DNA of 64,000 nt from Hibiscus mutabilis (taxonomy: Eukaryota; Streptophyta; Magnoliopsida; Malvales; Malvaceae): positions 55,725,049 to 55,789,048 of the forward strand of contig CM033711.1 in the NCBI GenBank assembly GCA_019671005.1. The letters run 5' to 3'. Under the pieces are notes generated by a model, which was not told the DNA's origin, did no database searches, and worked only from the letters and a program-made list of their open reading frames with translations. How positions within the stretch are numbered: the stretch's first letter is position 1; every line of letters begins with the position of its first letter. Below, in pieces: positions 10,429 to 21,445 of the stretch. Both the position numbers and the translations under genes were made by a program.

Positions 10429-11849
10429 CAAGTCTCCAAAGCTTCTTCAACAAAAAAGAAAATTATTCTAAAGCATTCAAGCACATACCCAACCTCTTAG
10501 AGCTCAACTTGCAAAATTCTTGTAACCTATTTGAGTGATTTTCATTGTATTTCATTTTTCATCAAGTTTAGGCTTTTGGTGAACTTTGAATTGTGAAAAC
10601 AATCATCCTTTAGAGGATTTTCATAGTTTGCTCTTTTGTATCTACCATTAGGAAAAAGGGATCACTAGACTTTGGGTTATAACTCTAGGTGTTTGTAAGG
10701 TTATCTCCTTTAGCCAAGAAGGAAAGAAAAATTAGTGAATTTGTGAAAATCTTTAGTGTGGATAGCTAAGGTAGTGGATGTTGACCTTGTTTAGAAGGTT
10801 TAACCACTCTAACCACTTTTGGAAAATTTCTTTCTTTTTTCTCATCGCTTCCATCAAATTTTTTATTGCCAATTCACCCCTTCCTAGCCATTTCCATTGA
10901 TTGATCAACTCAACAGAGTTGTAACGACCCAAATTTTGGAATCTAAGGGTCGGTTTAACCTAAGCCACATGCCTCATGTGTTTGGGCTGAGATGTTGGGT
11001 CACAAGAGGCTCCACATGGTGTCTTAATTGGCTTTCTTGATTTTGGGCTTGAGTTGGGTCTTATGGATGGGAAAAAAAAGGTAGAGGGACATTAAGGGTA
11101 ATCTACCTCCCATTTTAAATAGGGAAAGGCTTGTGCCATTTATAATTCCACATAAAGCAAGGCAGGTGAGATCACCCTTGTCCCCCATTACTTTCCTCAA
11201 CTCTTTCTTCTTCCTTTCACCATTTCCTAAGGCAAAAGCTTAATCTTGGTTAGATTGAAGCCAAATTTCGTAGCTAAGGTTTGAGATAAGTTGTTCTTCA
11301 TCCAAGGATCTACATTTTAAGGTAATAATAAACAAGTTTGGTGGTGGAAGAGAAATATGGGTGTTGTAGGGGTGTTTAAGAGAAATGGTTTAATGGTGGT
11401 TGTAATCTCATTTTCCAGCCCCAAGTGCAAGTTTTAGTTGGTCCCTTTTCTCCTGCTAGGTTGTAATCCAAATTTACAACTCCTTGTGTAGTGAAAGCAG
11501 TTTTGGACCTTCCAAAGAGCAAGGAATTTAGAAAGCTTGAAGTTAGAGCTACAGGGCTGCATTTCCAGCTTTGGAAGAAGGTTAGTACACTACTAGCTCA
11601 TATGCCTTCACGGGCATCATAAATTTGATTGCTTTGATGCTTAAATGTGATGTTTATGGTTGATTTGGGTGTTAGAGGTTAGAGACCCTTTTAATGGAAA
11701 AATTCAGATTTGGTGTTAATAAATTGTAAAAATGGTAGCAAACCACCCTAATAACTTCCATAATATGTAGGATCGTGTTAATGAATTAAAGGTTGGGTTT
11801 GGGGACTTGGAAAGTGATTTTTTGAGCCTAGGAAGCCATTTCTGGGCTT

Positions 11850-12125
11850 CGGTATCAGTACATGGGGAAGCGGTACCGATACCCTAGTGTTTTGGGTTTT
11901 AAGAACACTATTTCATTGGATGAACTAAGAGAGAGGTATCATTATGGTATTCAACCTATACCGGTATGCCTTGTAATGAGGTATCGGTATGGGTCAACCC
12001 GTACCGGTACACGATGGCTAGATGAAATTCCAGTAAGCTCAATTCGTATCAGTATGCATGTGAGTACTGGCACCCAAGGGGTACCGTACCAGTACATGAG
12101 GGCCAATACCGGTACCCACTGGGTA
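11850..12125. repeat. GTAC-rich imperfect palindrome array 2
   Basis: Phrases include AGTACATGGGGAAGCGGTACC, CCTATACCGGTATGCC, GGTATGGGTCAACCCGTACC (11986) and GGGGTACCGTACCAGTACAT. About nine GTAC words occur in 275 bp. The 25-bp phrase at 11986 recurs at 13360 on the same strand with two transitions. Confidence 0.7.
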
Positions 12126-12770
12126 ATCTGCCCGAAAAATACATTGCAACACCTTAAACCCGGATGTCACATTTGGGCCTTAAGCCCAAACTATTACAAT
12201 AAAAGTTTTCAATTTGGTTTAGCCCAACAAGGAATTTTCCAAAAGCATTTAAATCAAATAGTTGAAAAATATATAAATTAATAATCAAAACGTTACAAAG
12301 GAGATCTAATTTAATTTAAAACATTTGAACATCCGATTTGATTAATACAATTCTAAAAAAAATAAGAATTACAGAATCCACCACATAAGGTCATACGAAT
12401 ACACAACCAGCTAAACAAAACTATCATACTCTAGAAAACACCACATGTTGGAATCTCATACTGATAGTGCTCCTCGATCCCATGATCCAACGATCAAAAT
12501 ACACACGAAAACAACAATTTCAAGCACTGATCTTACAAAGCTTAGTGGTACACATCTACTATACTATACATCATGTTAATCATAAACATAAGCATGCAAG
12601 CTAGTACGAACAATAACGAGAGATAAATAAGCACATGGCGCTACCACTAGTCACCTAAAAACATGCTCTCATCATGCAAAACATCATACATGGCATACAA
12701 GGTCCAACCATACTCGTGATCTCTCCAGATCATCCGCACAAAAACACACAAAGTCATAACCACAAAACTA

Positions 12771-12925
12771 GAGTGAGGCCCGGTGCCACACAACTTCAGG
12801 AACATACACTCTTTGGGTGAGGCCTGGTGCTACACAGCTTCAAGAACATGCACCCATGCTTGAAATCTCTCGTCCAGTATCTTCGAATGAGACCCGGTGC
12901 CACATAGCTTTGGGAACGTATAATC
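12771..12925. repeat. Threefold repeat, 54-60-bp unit, GAGGCCCGGTGCCACACA type
   Basis: Units start near 12771, 12825 and 12885: GTGAGGCCCGGTGCCACAC, GTGAGGCCTGGTGCTACAC and ATGAGACCCGGTGCCACAT. Each is followed by AGCTTC/AACTTC or a variant and GAACATA/GAACATG. It sits about 2 kb from the 14838 end, the place where other chromovirus LTRs here carry their own short arrays. Confidence 0.8.
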
Positions 12926-13244
12926 GACATCTATAACCATGGTGTTGCAACACTCTTTCTCTGGGTATTCGAATCCCATCAATCAAGGTAACCCAACCAA
13001 ACAAGTGTCCAAATAGCACATGATATAAACACGACTACAATACAACACACAACATAACTCGATCCACCAAGGATCTTCTATGGTTGCTATTACAACAAGC
13101 CACCCAATTAAGTTTACCAGCATGTTAATACATTATGGAAGTCTACATTAATCATCCTCATTAATTATCTCTATTTATCCTTATTATCTCATTAATATTC
13201 CATGTCAATTTCCATTTTTTATTAGCATTATACATTATTCTATT

Positions 13245-13440
13245 TAGTGGGTACGGTACTCAAACACAAGTATCGATACGGTACCCCTGGGTACTAGTAC
13301 TCATACGCATACCGATACTGATATAGCTTACTACAAAATCCCTAATTTCCATAAGTACTGGTATAGGTCAACCCGTACCGATACGAACCCCAATCGCATA
13401 TCGATGCAGCCAAAGCTAGTACTGATACCCTACACACGGG
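13245..13440. repeat. GTAC-rich imperfect palindrome array 3
   Basis: Phrases include GGGTACGGTACTCAAAC, AGTATCGATACGGTACCCC, GGGTACTAGTACTCATACG and GGTATAGGTCAACCCGTACC. About eight GTAC words occur in 195 bp. Confidence 0.7.
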
Positions 13441-14838
13441 TTCGCTCCATTTCCTTGAATTATGATTTTAGAACACTTTGTTCAATCCCTAAAGCTTATG
13501 AAAGTCATTCAGGTTTGTTTACTAATGCATTCAATGAATTAATAGTAATTACCGACTTCTTAATCATTTAATCGAGTATGTATTCCCTTAAGTATAATTC
13601 CCAACAAATCAAATCAATCTATTTGAACAAGCATACAGGGCATCACGATTATTAATCAAACAAACAATCATCAAGTAATTATTAGAGCATCTTAATGACC
13701 CTATGTTGTCTCTAAAGCCTCCCTTCAATTTGATCATATTCATAACATCATCATGCATCTCATGGATATCAAGGTTCATACTATCAGTCTCCAAACATAC
13801 ATATTCATTGTCTATCAATTTTGCAGATACTAACACGCAAAGTAATCACATTTATAATGCTCATGACGCAATATAAGTTTGAGGTGTACAAACCATAAGC
13901 CAAAGTGATAAATCCCCATGCCAGATCATCCACACAACTCTTTAATCCCAGTATTCGAGTCCACAAATTCCTCGGATAACACAAATACGACTACATAAGC
14001 CAACTCGCATTATTGGACTACTTTAGGGAGTAAAGCACGTAAGAATAACTTTTATCGAGTTCAAAATTGGCAAAACGGACTGGGCCAATAGACCCAAAAT
14101 GTCAAGAAACCCCAGGTAGTTCCACCAAAATAGTTAACCTCGGTCAATGGTAGCATGTCGGTGGTCAATAGATGTTCGACTAGAGGCTCAGTTTGAAAGG
14201 GTAGCTTGGCAAACTAACTCGGTCCCAGTGTTGGGTCGGCTTAGCAAGCCGGCTCAACTTGGCCCAGAAGCTGAAGCCCAACAACTGAACCCAAGCTGTT
14301 GGAGCCTAAAATGCATGCCCATGGGCGACAAAGGGGCCTGGGGTGTCCTCCAACGGTCAGACAGCGGCGGAGAGCTTTAGTCCTACTATCCTAACGCTAG
14401 TGAACACGTTATTTCCCTCATATTTTGGGTTTGACCATCGAAACTACCCTGCTTTAGTTCGGCCGAAACTTCCTTTTCCTTACCCACTCCGGCGATGACT
14501 TCGATAATGGTGCCGCTAGTACCGGTGAACTCGTCTCGACGAGATAAAGATAATAGCGGTAGAGGTGCCGAAAAAGGACGACCTGATCTTGATAGATCAA
14601 AGTTTAAAACTCACTGTACACTTTCTCTCTCACTTTCCCATTTCTCTCCTGCTTTTCATTTTCTCTCTCTCATCATATCATCTTCCACTTTTTCCACCAC
14701 TCCATCTTTTTAAAATTCAAAATATTTTCCCCCAAAATAATGAGCTTAAACTTAAATATCCTTAACTTAGACTTCAAAAATAAAAGACTATAACGCGGGT
14801 CCGAGACCCGATTCACGAATTTGAAAATTGGGCCGTTA

Positions 14839-14951
14839 CAACTCTCCCTTCCTTTAAGAAATTTTTGTCCTTGAAATATGTACACATAAATCAACGAAGA
14901 TGCTCAAAACCTTATAACTCTTCAACGTCTACTCTGATCTCTGACAACACT
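14839..14951 (-). pseudogene. 3' end of the internal region of element M, with polypurine tract
   Basis: On the minus strand TTCAAGGACAAAAATTTCTT then AAAGGAAGGGAGAGT runs directly into TGTAACGGCC. This matches the layout in element A (TTCGAGGACGAATTTCTT, purine tract, LTR start). Only about 110 bp of the internal region survive before LTR L2 interrupts at 14952. Confidence 0.65.
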
Positions 14952-16203
14952 TGTTGACTGACTAACACTTGGCAAACAATTGATGAATTAATGTAAACAT
15001 GCCAGTAAATAATGCCAAGTGTAGGTCTTATTGAGTGCAAGTATACACAATCAGCAAGTAATACAACAATAAGCTGAGTATCGTATCCACAGGGATTGTC
15101 CATTAATTAAATGCAACAATTTTTACTTGTGAATTGAAATGAATAGGTTGGTAATAAGATCGGATTTAACTTAAGAAAATAATTAAAGGAAAATAAAGTA
15201 AAAAGTCATGCATAGTGGCAAACAAATGTAATCAGATAATTGGTGGGCGTTTGTAAGGGATGCTTGGATTTTGCACTAGCGAGAATAGCAATTAATAGCT
15301 TTCAACCTTTGATTTATTGCCGAGTAAATTTTAAAGTACTATTGCCTCTATCGATGGCAATACTCTAAGTTAATTACTTTTAACACCTATATGTCTATAG
15401 TGATGTTTTCAAATAATTAACTTGGCAATATTTTAGTCTTTACTCCTAAGGGTATATTCACTTCTGAAGTATGCTAATCTACTTGAACATATTCTGTCGA
15501 AGCTTTTCTCCTTAGTACTTAGCAATTAATCCTTATCTCCTAAATATTTTAGATATTAAGAGATAATGAGCATTTAATGCCAACTTTTCTATGGCAAAAA
15601 TATAATAAAAATAAGCACTAGTAAAATAGACAAAAATGTCAAGGCATTCAATTATTAAAAGCCTAAATCAAGTGTTCATCGCAAAAAACCTCTTGCCAAC
15701 TTAAAGAATTAGTTCATGGCTAGGAAAACCATCAACAAAATTTGTTTTCAAACTTCTCCATCATAACTAAATTAAAAACTAAGAGAAATGGACAAAGAAG
15801 AAGATTCATCGATGCAACCCTTCAATGGATCCAAAGCTCTCGGTCACAGCTTGGTCAAACCACGATTGCCCTCTACTCCCTCTCTTGACCACGACACAAT
15901 TTCCTTAGCTCATGGGATTTCTTTATTTAGGCACTTGTGGAAACCCTAGGTTGGGTTTGATTTTTGAAAGTTTGTTATGCACCAGTGTAGGAGTGTTATC
16001 TTCTTATCCTCTTTTTTTGAATTAGGGTTGATCCAGTCTTGGCTAACGGCTAACTGATAGGACATCGAACATCCTTCTTTTCCCAAACAAGCTTGGCAAT
16101 CCTCGTCCTACATATGCCAACAAAACTTGGCATTTCTCTTCTGCTCCTCCTGCTCATGCACTGCTTTGCCAATCCTGCTCCTGACCTGCCTACCAAAGCA
16201 AGA
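14952..16203 (-). repeat. Lone Athila-like LTR L2
   Basis: The left end TGTTGACTGAC corresponds to an LTR ending ...CAACA on the minus strand. No tRNA-Asp site follows, so it is a 3' or solo LTR inserted in element M. It shares with L1 the blocks GTGCAAGTATACAC, AGCAAGTAATA, AGTATCGTATCCACAGGG and TTAATCCTTATCTCCTAA. Two TTGGCA-type repeat copies lie near 16081-16130. The right end is cut near 16203, where LTR-B begins. No gene is present. Confidence 0.75.
15921..15958 (-). promoter_or_regulatory. LTR promoter: TATA-like box with telobox (L2)
   Basis: On the minus strand AAACCCAACCTAGGGTTTCC lies about 10 bp upstream of CTAAATAAAG (15921-15930). This is the same arrangement as in L1 and LTR-F, although the TATA box has decayed to TAAATAAA. 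Confidence 0.5.
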
Positions 16204-17809
16204 TTGTAAGTGAATTCTATGTCCTTCCTCCCGAGCAACTTGTTCGAATGAATGTTGATGATAGAAATTGAACTTGAATTCATAGAATTGTATGTTAGAT
16301 GTTATGCTTGAAACTACCTTGAATTGTAGCTTGAATGTGGTTGAAATGCTATTGAAATTAGGATGAAACTACGCTTGATCGAATGGTATATGTACATAAA
16401 TGAGACCACTGTTTGATTGATCATGAAATTTGATAGGTAGTTCGAATTGTCCATGAATTAGGACTTGAATTGAGTAGAAAGCTTGCTGGAAATTAGAAAC
16501 ATACTAAATTGAGATGTTAATCAATTGAAAATCATGATTGGATAGTGGAAATTGAGCTTAAAGATGAAACTAGTCACATTTGATTGTTAAATGGCTAACT
16601 AGGGACTGTTTTGAAAGAATTGATAAGTGCTGGACTATTTTGACAGAATTGAGGTCTAGAATTTATGAACTTAAAACAGGGGAAGGTCAATTTAAAAGCT
16701 TGCTGGATTGAATTGCTTGAATAATGATCAATTGGACTACTATAAGATGCTTGTTCAGATGTACGTGAAATAGGGACTAGAATCGAAACCATGAATGATC
16801 TAGGGACTGAATTGTATGAATTAGGGGCTGGAAATAATGACTTAAAACAGGGGAAGTTAGATTAAAAGTTTTTTAACATGAATTGTATGAGATAAACACA
16901 ATTTGTACTTTTTTGTAAAACAAATAAAAATGTGTAATTGCAAACTATTTTAGTGGATTGTTTTAGCAAAAATTAAGACTGTTAGGGACTGTTTTGTATA
17001 ACATGATAAATACAATTAAAATGGGACTGTTCTGGACAGTTTAACAGCAGGGCAAAACTGTTCTAATTGATTGAAAGGATAAAATTGTTAGATTGTTGTA
17101 AATACAATGTTTGACTCTAGTTTCTTGTGAACTTGGATTGCTTGAAATGTATTGTTTGATGGTTGATTTTGATTCCATTATATTGGATGTATGTTAGAAC
17201 AAGGAGTGGATATTGTTGAAGAATTTAGAGTTGGGCAACCTAGTAACAAGCAAAAAGGGATTTGGATCAAGGATCAAACTAGCTCGGAGTATTGTGAGTG
17301 TAGCTTTTACATAGGGTTAGGACTTAGGTCCTAACTATGCACAATTACTATTCCATTGATATGTTCATGTTATGAAATGAATCTAAACTATGCTTGGAAA
17401 TGAATTAAGGGAAGAATGGCTTAAATGGAAACTTGCTAGTAAGATATGCTTGATATATGAATTGGTAATGTAAATGGATCATGTAACAATGGATTGATCT
17501 TCTATGGTTTCTTGTATAGAACTAATCGAATGAATCAAATATGCTTAGACATAATCTCGCTTGATGCTATGATAACTTGAAATGCAAACTTGCTTGAATC
17601 ATAATGAATGCATGATATATTGAGCTAAGGCTCGAATGGCCTAAGGGCTATCTTGATCTTGATAGATAAACACTTGAAAGAGATTCTTGAATAAGCTACT
17701 AACTTGCCATGATCATGTTGTGAGTACTTGCCTTAACTTGAAATCTTGAAACTTACTTAATTGACAAGTAATTCAAATAAAGCCTTGGTTGCTAATTGGT
17801 CATAGGTAG

Positions 17810-17985
17810 GATGGCATGCCATAGAGTCTAGAGCTCATTGTGATTGGGTGGACTACGGTCTTGGGCCAAGGCCCTTATTTGGCAACAATAGGAGGGATGT
17901 GTGTTATGGTCATTGGCGACAGTAGGAGGAATATGACCAGTTTCTTGATTTTGCGACAGTTTGGTTGGTGACTCGATTACCTAGA
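17810..17985 (+). repeat. Mid-LTR conserved block with TTGGCGACAG-type array (LTR-B)
   Basis: GGCATGCCATAGAGTCTAGA is followed by GGTGGACTACGGTC and three near-repeats: TTTGGCAACAATAGGAGG, ATTGGCGACAGTAGGAGG and TTGCGACAGTTTGG. It closes with GGTGACTCGATTACC. The same block occurs in LTR-A (4571-4770), in LTR-G (61290-61415) and, inverted, in LTR-D (45590-45765). Confidence 0.75.
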
Positions 17986-18656
17986 CATAACTATGTACCA
18001 AGGCCTAATCTAAAATGAATAAGCAAGAAAGAAATGCATGGCCTAAAGCTTGAATGATACTTGACTTGATATCTTGAAATTGCTTGCTTACATGATACTT
18101 GAAAAGTGATCATACTCGAATTAATATGCTTAAACATGCCTCTTGTCTTGATATAGTACTCGATCAAACTTGAAATGGAAACAACCTTCTTGTTAATTGT
18201 TGTTTGAATGGTATTGAAGCATGAATTAGTGATTATTACTTGAGATTGAGGCCTAATTATATGTTCTTGTGTTTGTGTTGATGTACATAAATGGTAATAG
18301 CTATACATGACTACTTGATTCCTTACTTGTCTTGAAACACTTGAAACTTATGTTAGACTTAACTTCACATGCTCAAACCTTAGCTAGGTTGTACTTGATT
18401 TAAGACTACCTAAACTTGATAATTGGCTAGTAAATATTTGCTATCTCACTAAGTACATTATGTACTTATCACTCTTGTTTCTATCTTTCCCAAACCACAA
18501 GTTTAAAGAGATCTTAAAGCTATCTTCCTTGAGCTTGAAGTAAGATACAAGCAGACCTAGAAGTATAACTTCAATTCTATTTTGTAACTCTCGAAGTTGG
18601 TGGCACCTAGATATGTACATATTTAAGCTAGATCATGCATTTTTTTTATTTTGAAG

Positions 18657-18674
18657 TTTGTATATATATATATG
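18657..18674. repeat. (TA)n microsatellite
   Basis: An uninterrupted run of alternating TA inside LTR-B. Confidence 0.9.
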
Positions 18675-19443
18675 GCCTTGACCATTAGAAGCTTGTAAAA
18701 ACTTTGTTGGCAATGTTTGATGCCATCATATTTGAATGCTATATGAATGAATTAGGAATGTCTTGTTGAATATGGAGAATAGAACTTGGTTACGTGATCT
18801 AGTTATACTTGAATGTGCCTAATAATGGGATACTATGTGCTTAACACTTGAATGCCCTATTTGAATTGATCACCTATCAATTTGGTTGCTTGTAGTTCAA
18901 CTAATTAAAGTTATGATCAGTTAGTCATGATTTCAAGATGATGTTAAGCTTGCTTGAAGGTATGTTGAGAGTGATATGATTCGAATGAATACATTGGTGA
19001 CCATGTCTAGTAACAAACATTATATGTAACCTTGTCTTGAATGTAAAATACTAAAAGATTATGCTTAGTTAGCTTGACATGAACATGACATTGAAACCAT
19101 GTTTGATATCGTCTTGAAATGGAACAAAGCTGAGCATACTTGAATAAACTTGAAATGAATTTTGAGTCTTGCCTTGAGTGTATTCGATTGCCTACATTTA
19201 TAAGCGACTACGTTATATTTTTTTAATTGATACTTGGATACTTATGTTTATATTTGGTGAGTTATAATGTTTGTAAAGCATGATCTTGATGATTGTTTGG
19301 CTTTCTTGTTTGGCAAGTAACTCATCTAATAGGATGAGTTCAAAAGTTTTAAAAGTCTTCAATTCTCGTCTGCTTGCTTGTTTGCTTGTTTTAACACTCC
19401 TTGGCCGGGTTACTCCTAGCTCGGGTGAGAGGTGTTACAGAAG

Positions 19444-19456
19444 TGGTAATTAGAGC
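19444..19456 (+). other. Primer binding site of element B (tRNA-Met type, decayed)
   Basis: TGGTAATTAGAGC follows the LTR end by four bases. The intact form in element D is TGGTATCAGAGC, complementary to the 3' end of initiator tRNA-Met. One inserted base and one transition separate them. Confidence 0.7.
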
Positions 19457-19595
19457 TAAATGTTTAGCCGATTCTCAGACTAAACCGGGCCATCATGTAT
19501 CATATAGGATTCAATTATGCCACCTAGGAGTTGTATTTCAAGTTTGCTTGTATTCTTGCTTAAACTGAACCTTTCTTGTTCTATTTAAACTAGAA

Positions 19596-20860
19596 ATTTC
19601 TGAAAGGAGACCTGGCCGGGATAATGAAAGTCTTGAAGGCTCCTAGAATGAAGGAGATAGTGTGAGGATAGAACAAAATCCTCGAGATCAGAATGAACCT
19701 CGAGAACAAGCTCAACCTCAGCAGGAAACCCCTGCTATTCATCTTGTTCAAAGAGAATCTAACCACTCTAAAATGAGACCAACCTATTGCGCCTCCTACT
19801 GTTGTGCCGGACATAGCTTCAATTGGCAAACTGTCTCAACACCGGGCTTGTACCTTTACCGGTATTGATGAAGCCAATCTTGAAGTAGCTGAGTACTGGC
19901 TAGAGGCTACTACTCGAATACTCACCAAACAACTTTCGTGTTCTGATGAACACAAACTTGAATGTGCCATAGCTTTTTGGCAGATGAAGCCTTAAGTTGG
20001 TGGGAAACCACAACCTTGACTGCCCCTACTGACATCGTTACTTGGAAATTATTTCTTGAGGAATTTAAGAAGAAGTATATCAGTGAACAATACCTAGCCG
20101 AATGTCAGAAGTGTTTCTTGTACTTGAAACAAGGTGGCAAACCCATTGAGCAATACGTGAGTGATTTCTGCAAGTACTGCAAGTACGGCTCAGAGTATAT
20201 AAATACTGATGCAGACAAGTGTAGAATGTTCATCGATGGTCTCAACGACGAACTAAGTCCCATCTTTACGGCTCTGGGGATTACAAATTTCCAAAATCTG
20301 GTTAATCGAGCCATTGCAACCGAGGCAAACATGAAAGCTCTGGAGAAACGAAAGGGTGGTAGCCATCGGAATGATAAGAGATCCAAGCATGATGACAAGC
20401 CTCATTGGCAGTCTAAGAAAGCTAAGTATCACAAAGAAAGCTCTTCAACCTTTACTCCTACTCAGAAGAGTAATTACATACCGAAACCTTAATCGGTATC
20501 CAAGCCCTCAGCCACGATTATCTCTGTTAATAGTACGAGGAATCTTGGAAAAGTTACTCAAGTCCCTACTTGCAAGTTCTGCCAAAAGCTCCACTCGGGT
20601 CAGTGCAGAACTCAATCCAACTTATGTTATTTGTGTGGAGGCTCGAATCACTACATCAAGGATTATCCCCAAAATCCTAACAAGCTCCCAACTCGAGCCC
20701 CAGTAAATACTAGTGCCGCGCCTTCCAATCATAGTAAGGGCCTGAGACAAGCTCAATCGGGAAATCAAGGCAAGGGTAGAGGTCAGCAATCGGCTTCTAC
20801 ACATCAGGAGTGCCGAGCCCCAGTTCAAATCTATCACATTCGGGGAAAAGAAGACGAAGA
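19596..20860 (+). pseudogene. Gag of element B
   Basis: Gag packages element RNA. The frame equivalent to MSE in the other copies starts here at ATT (19596) rather than ATG, then reads SERRPGRDNESLEGS and a stop. Frames shift near 19800 and 19980. The core is EANLEVAEYWLEATTRILTKQ, ALSWWETTTLTAPT and LEEFKKKYISEQYLAE, the retrotransposon Gag (PF03732-type) signature. Zinc knuckles follow: CKFCQKLHSGQC is intact (C-x2-C-x3-H-x3-C), but CYLCGGSNHYIKDY has lost the last Cys to Tyr. Open stretches are 19962-20492 and 20631-21203. A conserved stretch of the N-terminal region seen in D is deleted near 19755. Confidence 0.88.
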
Positions 20861-21445
20861 GTCTCCCGATGTCATCACAGGTACTTTTGAATTAAATTTA
20901 AGTCCTGCTTATCCTTTAATTGATTCGGGGTCTACCCATTCTTTTGTTTGCTCATCTTTGATTGCTAAATTGAAATTGAAACCTGAAACTGTTTATAAAG
21001 GCCTTGTAGTTTCGAACCCTATAGGGGGAATCATGTCCATTAACTTCCTATGCAAAGAATGTCCCATAATCATTCGAAATATACCTTTCCCTATTGATTT
21101 ATATGTCTTGCCATCTAGTGAATTCGATCTAGTACTGGGACTAGATTCGTTTGGGAAACACCAAGCCTGGGTAGATTGCCAAAATCGGAGACTTTATCTC
21201 TGAGGTCTGGGAAAGGAATCCATCCTTCTTATTGATAAGAAACCTACATCCATGTTTGCTGCTATGATTAAACGAGATGAATACGATTTTGGATTGTCAA
21301 CTATCCCTGTTGTATCTAAATTCATCGATGTTTTTCCTGAGAAACTCCCTGTACTCCCTCCAACCAGAGAAGTAGAGTTCAGGATTGATGTCCTGCCTGG
21401 AACGAATCTGTGTCCATTACACCCTATCGGATGGCACAATTTGAT
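20861..21445 (+). pseudogene. Aspartic protease of element B
   Basis: The protease cleaves the polyprotein. The sequence reads DSPDVITGTFELN in diverged form, then the active site LIDSGSTHSFVCSSL near 20920, then IPFPIDLYVLPSSEFDLVLGLD and GKESILLIDKKPTS. DSGS is intact. A TGA near 21201 and frameshifts near 21430 break the link to RT. The Gag C-terminus and protease share one open frame from 20631 to 21203, as expected for a Gag-Pol polyprotein. Confidence 0.87.

Larger units (their letters stand above)
9678..10916 (+). repeat. LTR-like block, probably SIRE-type Copia
   Basis: No gene is present. It follows a polypurine-like tract and contains a GTAC-rich U3 section (9935-10330) and a TATA box (10421). 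A long leader follows, with TTTAGTGTGGATAGC, TTGACCTTG and AACCACTCTAACCACTTTTGG phrases of the sort seen in Copia LTR R/U5 regions. The end ATCAACTCAACA (10916) carries the CA terminus. The TG start is not clear. No Copia RT is visible to confirm the class. Confidence 0.4.
10922..14838 (-). repeat. Chromovirus-type LTR sequence with inverted TGTAACG ends (orientation unresolved)
   Basis: The + strand starts TGTAACGACCCAAATTTTGG and ends AATTGGGCCGTTACA. The right end abuts a polypurine tract on the minus strand, so at least that end is the start of a 3' LTR of element M. A single 3.9-kb LTR would be close in size to LTR-E (3.77 kb). However, the inverted similarity runs about 35 bp, more than an LTR's own ends normally share, so two head-to-head LTRs are possible. 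The interval has no gene. It holds two GTAC-rich arrays and a threefold repeat. Open frames at 11862-12281, 14147-14380 and 14495-14765 are low-complexity incidental frames. Confidence 0.55.
16204..19439 (+). repeat. 5' LTR of element B (5'-truncated)
   Basis: It ends GAGAGGTGTTACA at 19439, four bases before the primer site. The TGTAACACC start is missing; the sequence is cut where it meets L2. No gene is present. Shared LTR words include GGCATGCCATAGAGTCTAGA (17813), the TTGGCGACAG array and GGTGGCACCTAG (18602). A run of seven to eight TA units lies at 18657-18674. Confidence 0.8.

Noticed and set aside
11862..12281. 139-codon open frame in the GTAC-rich array
   Set aside because: Its length follows from the GTAC word composition, which avoids stops in that frame. 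There is no start context or homologue that I recognise.
12771..12925. Possible CRISPR-like array
   Set aside because: Only three imperfect copies with related spacers, inside a plant LTR.
14147..14765. Possible small host gene (three overlapping open frames, Ser-rich)
   Set aside because: Low-complexity CT-rich sequence inside an LTR. No domain, and the frames overlap each other on the same strand.
20105..20398. Antisense open frame across gag of B
   Set aside because: Shadow of the Gag frame; similar shadows occur opposite gag in D and G.
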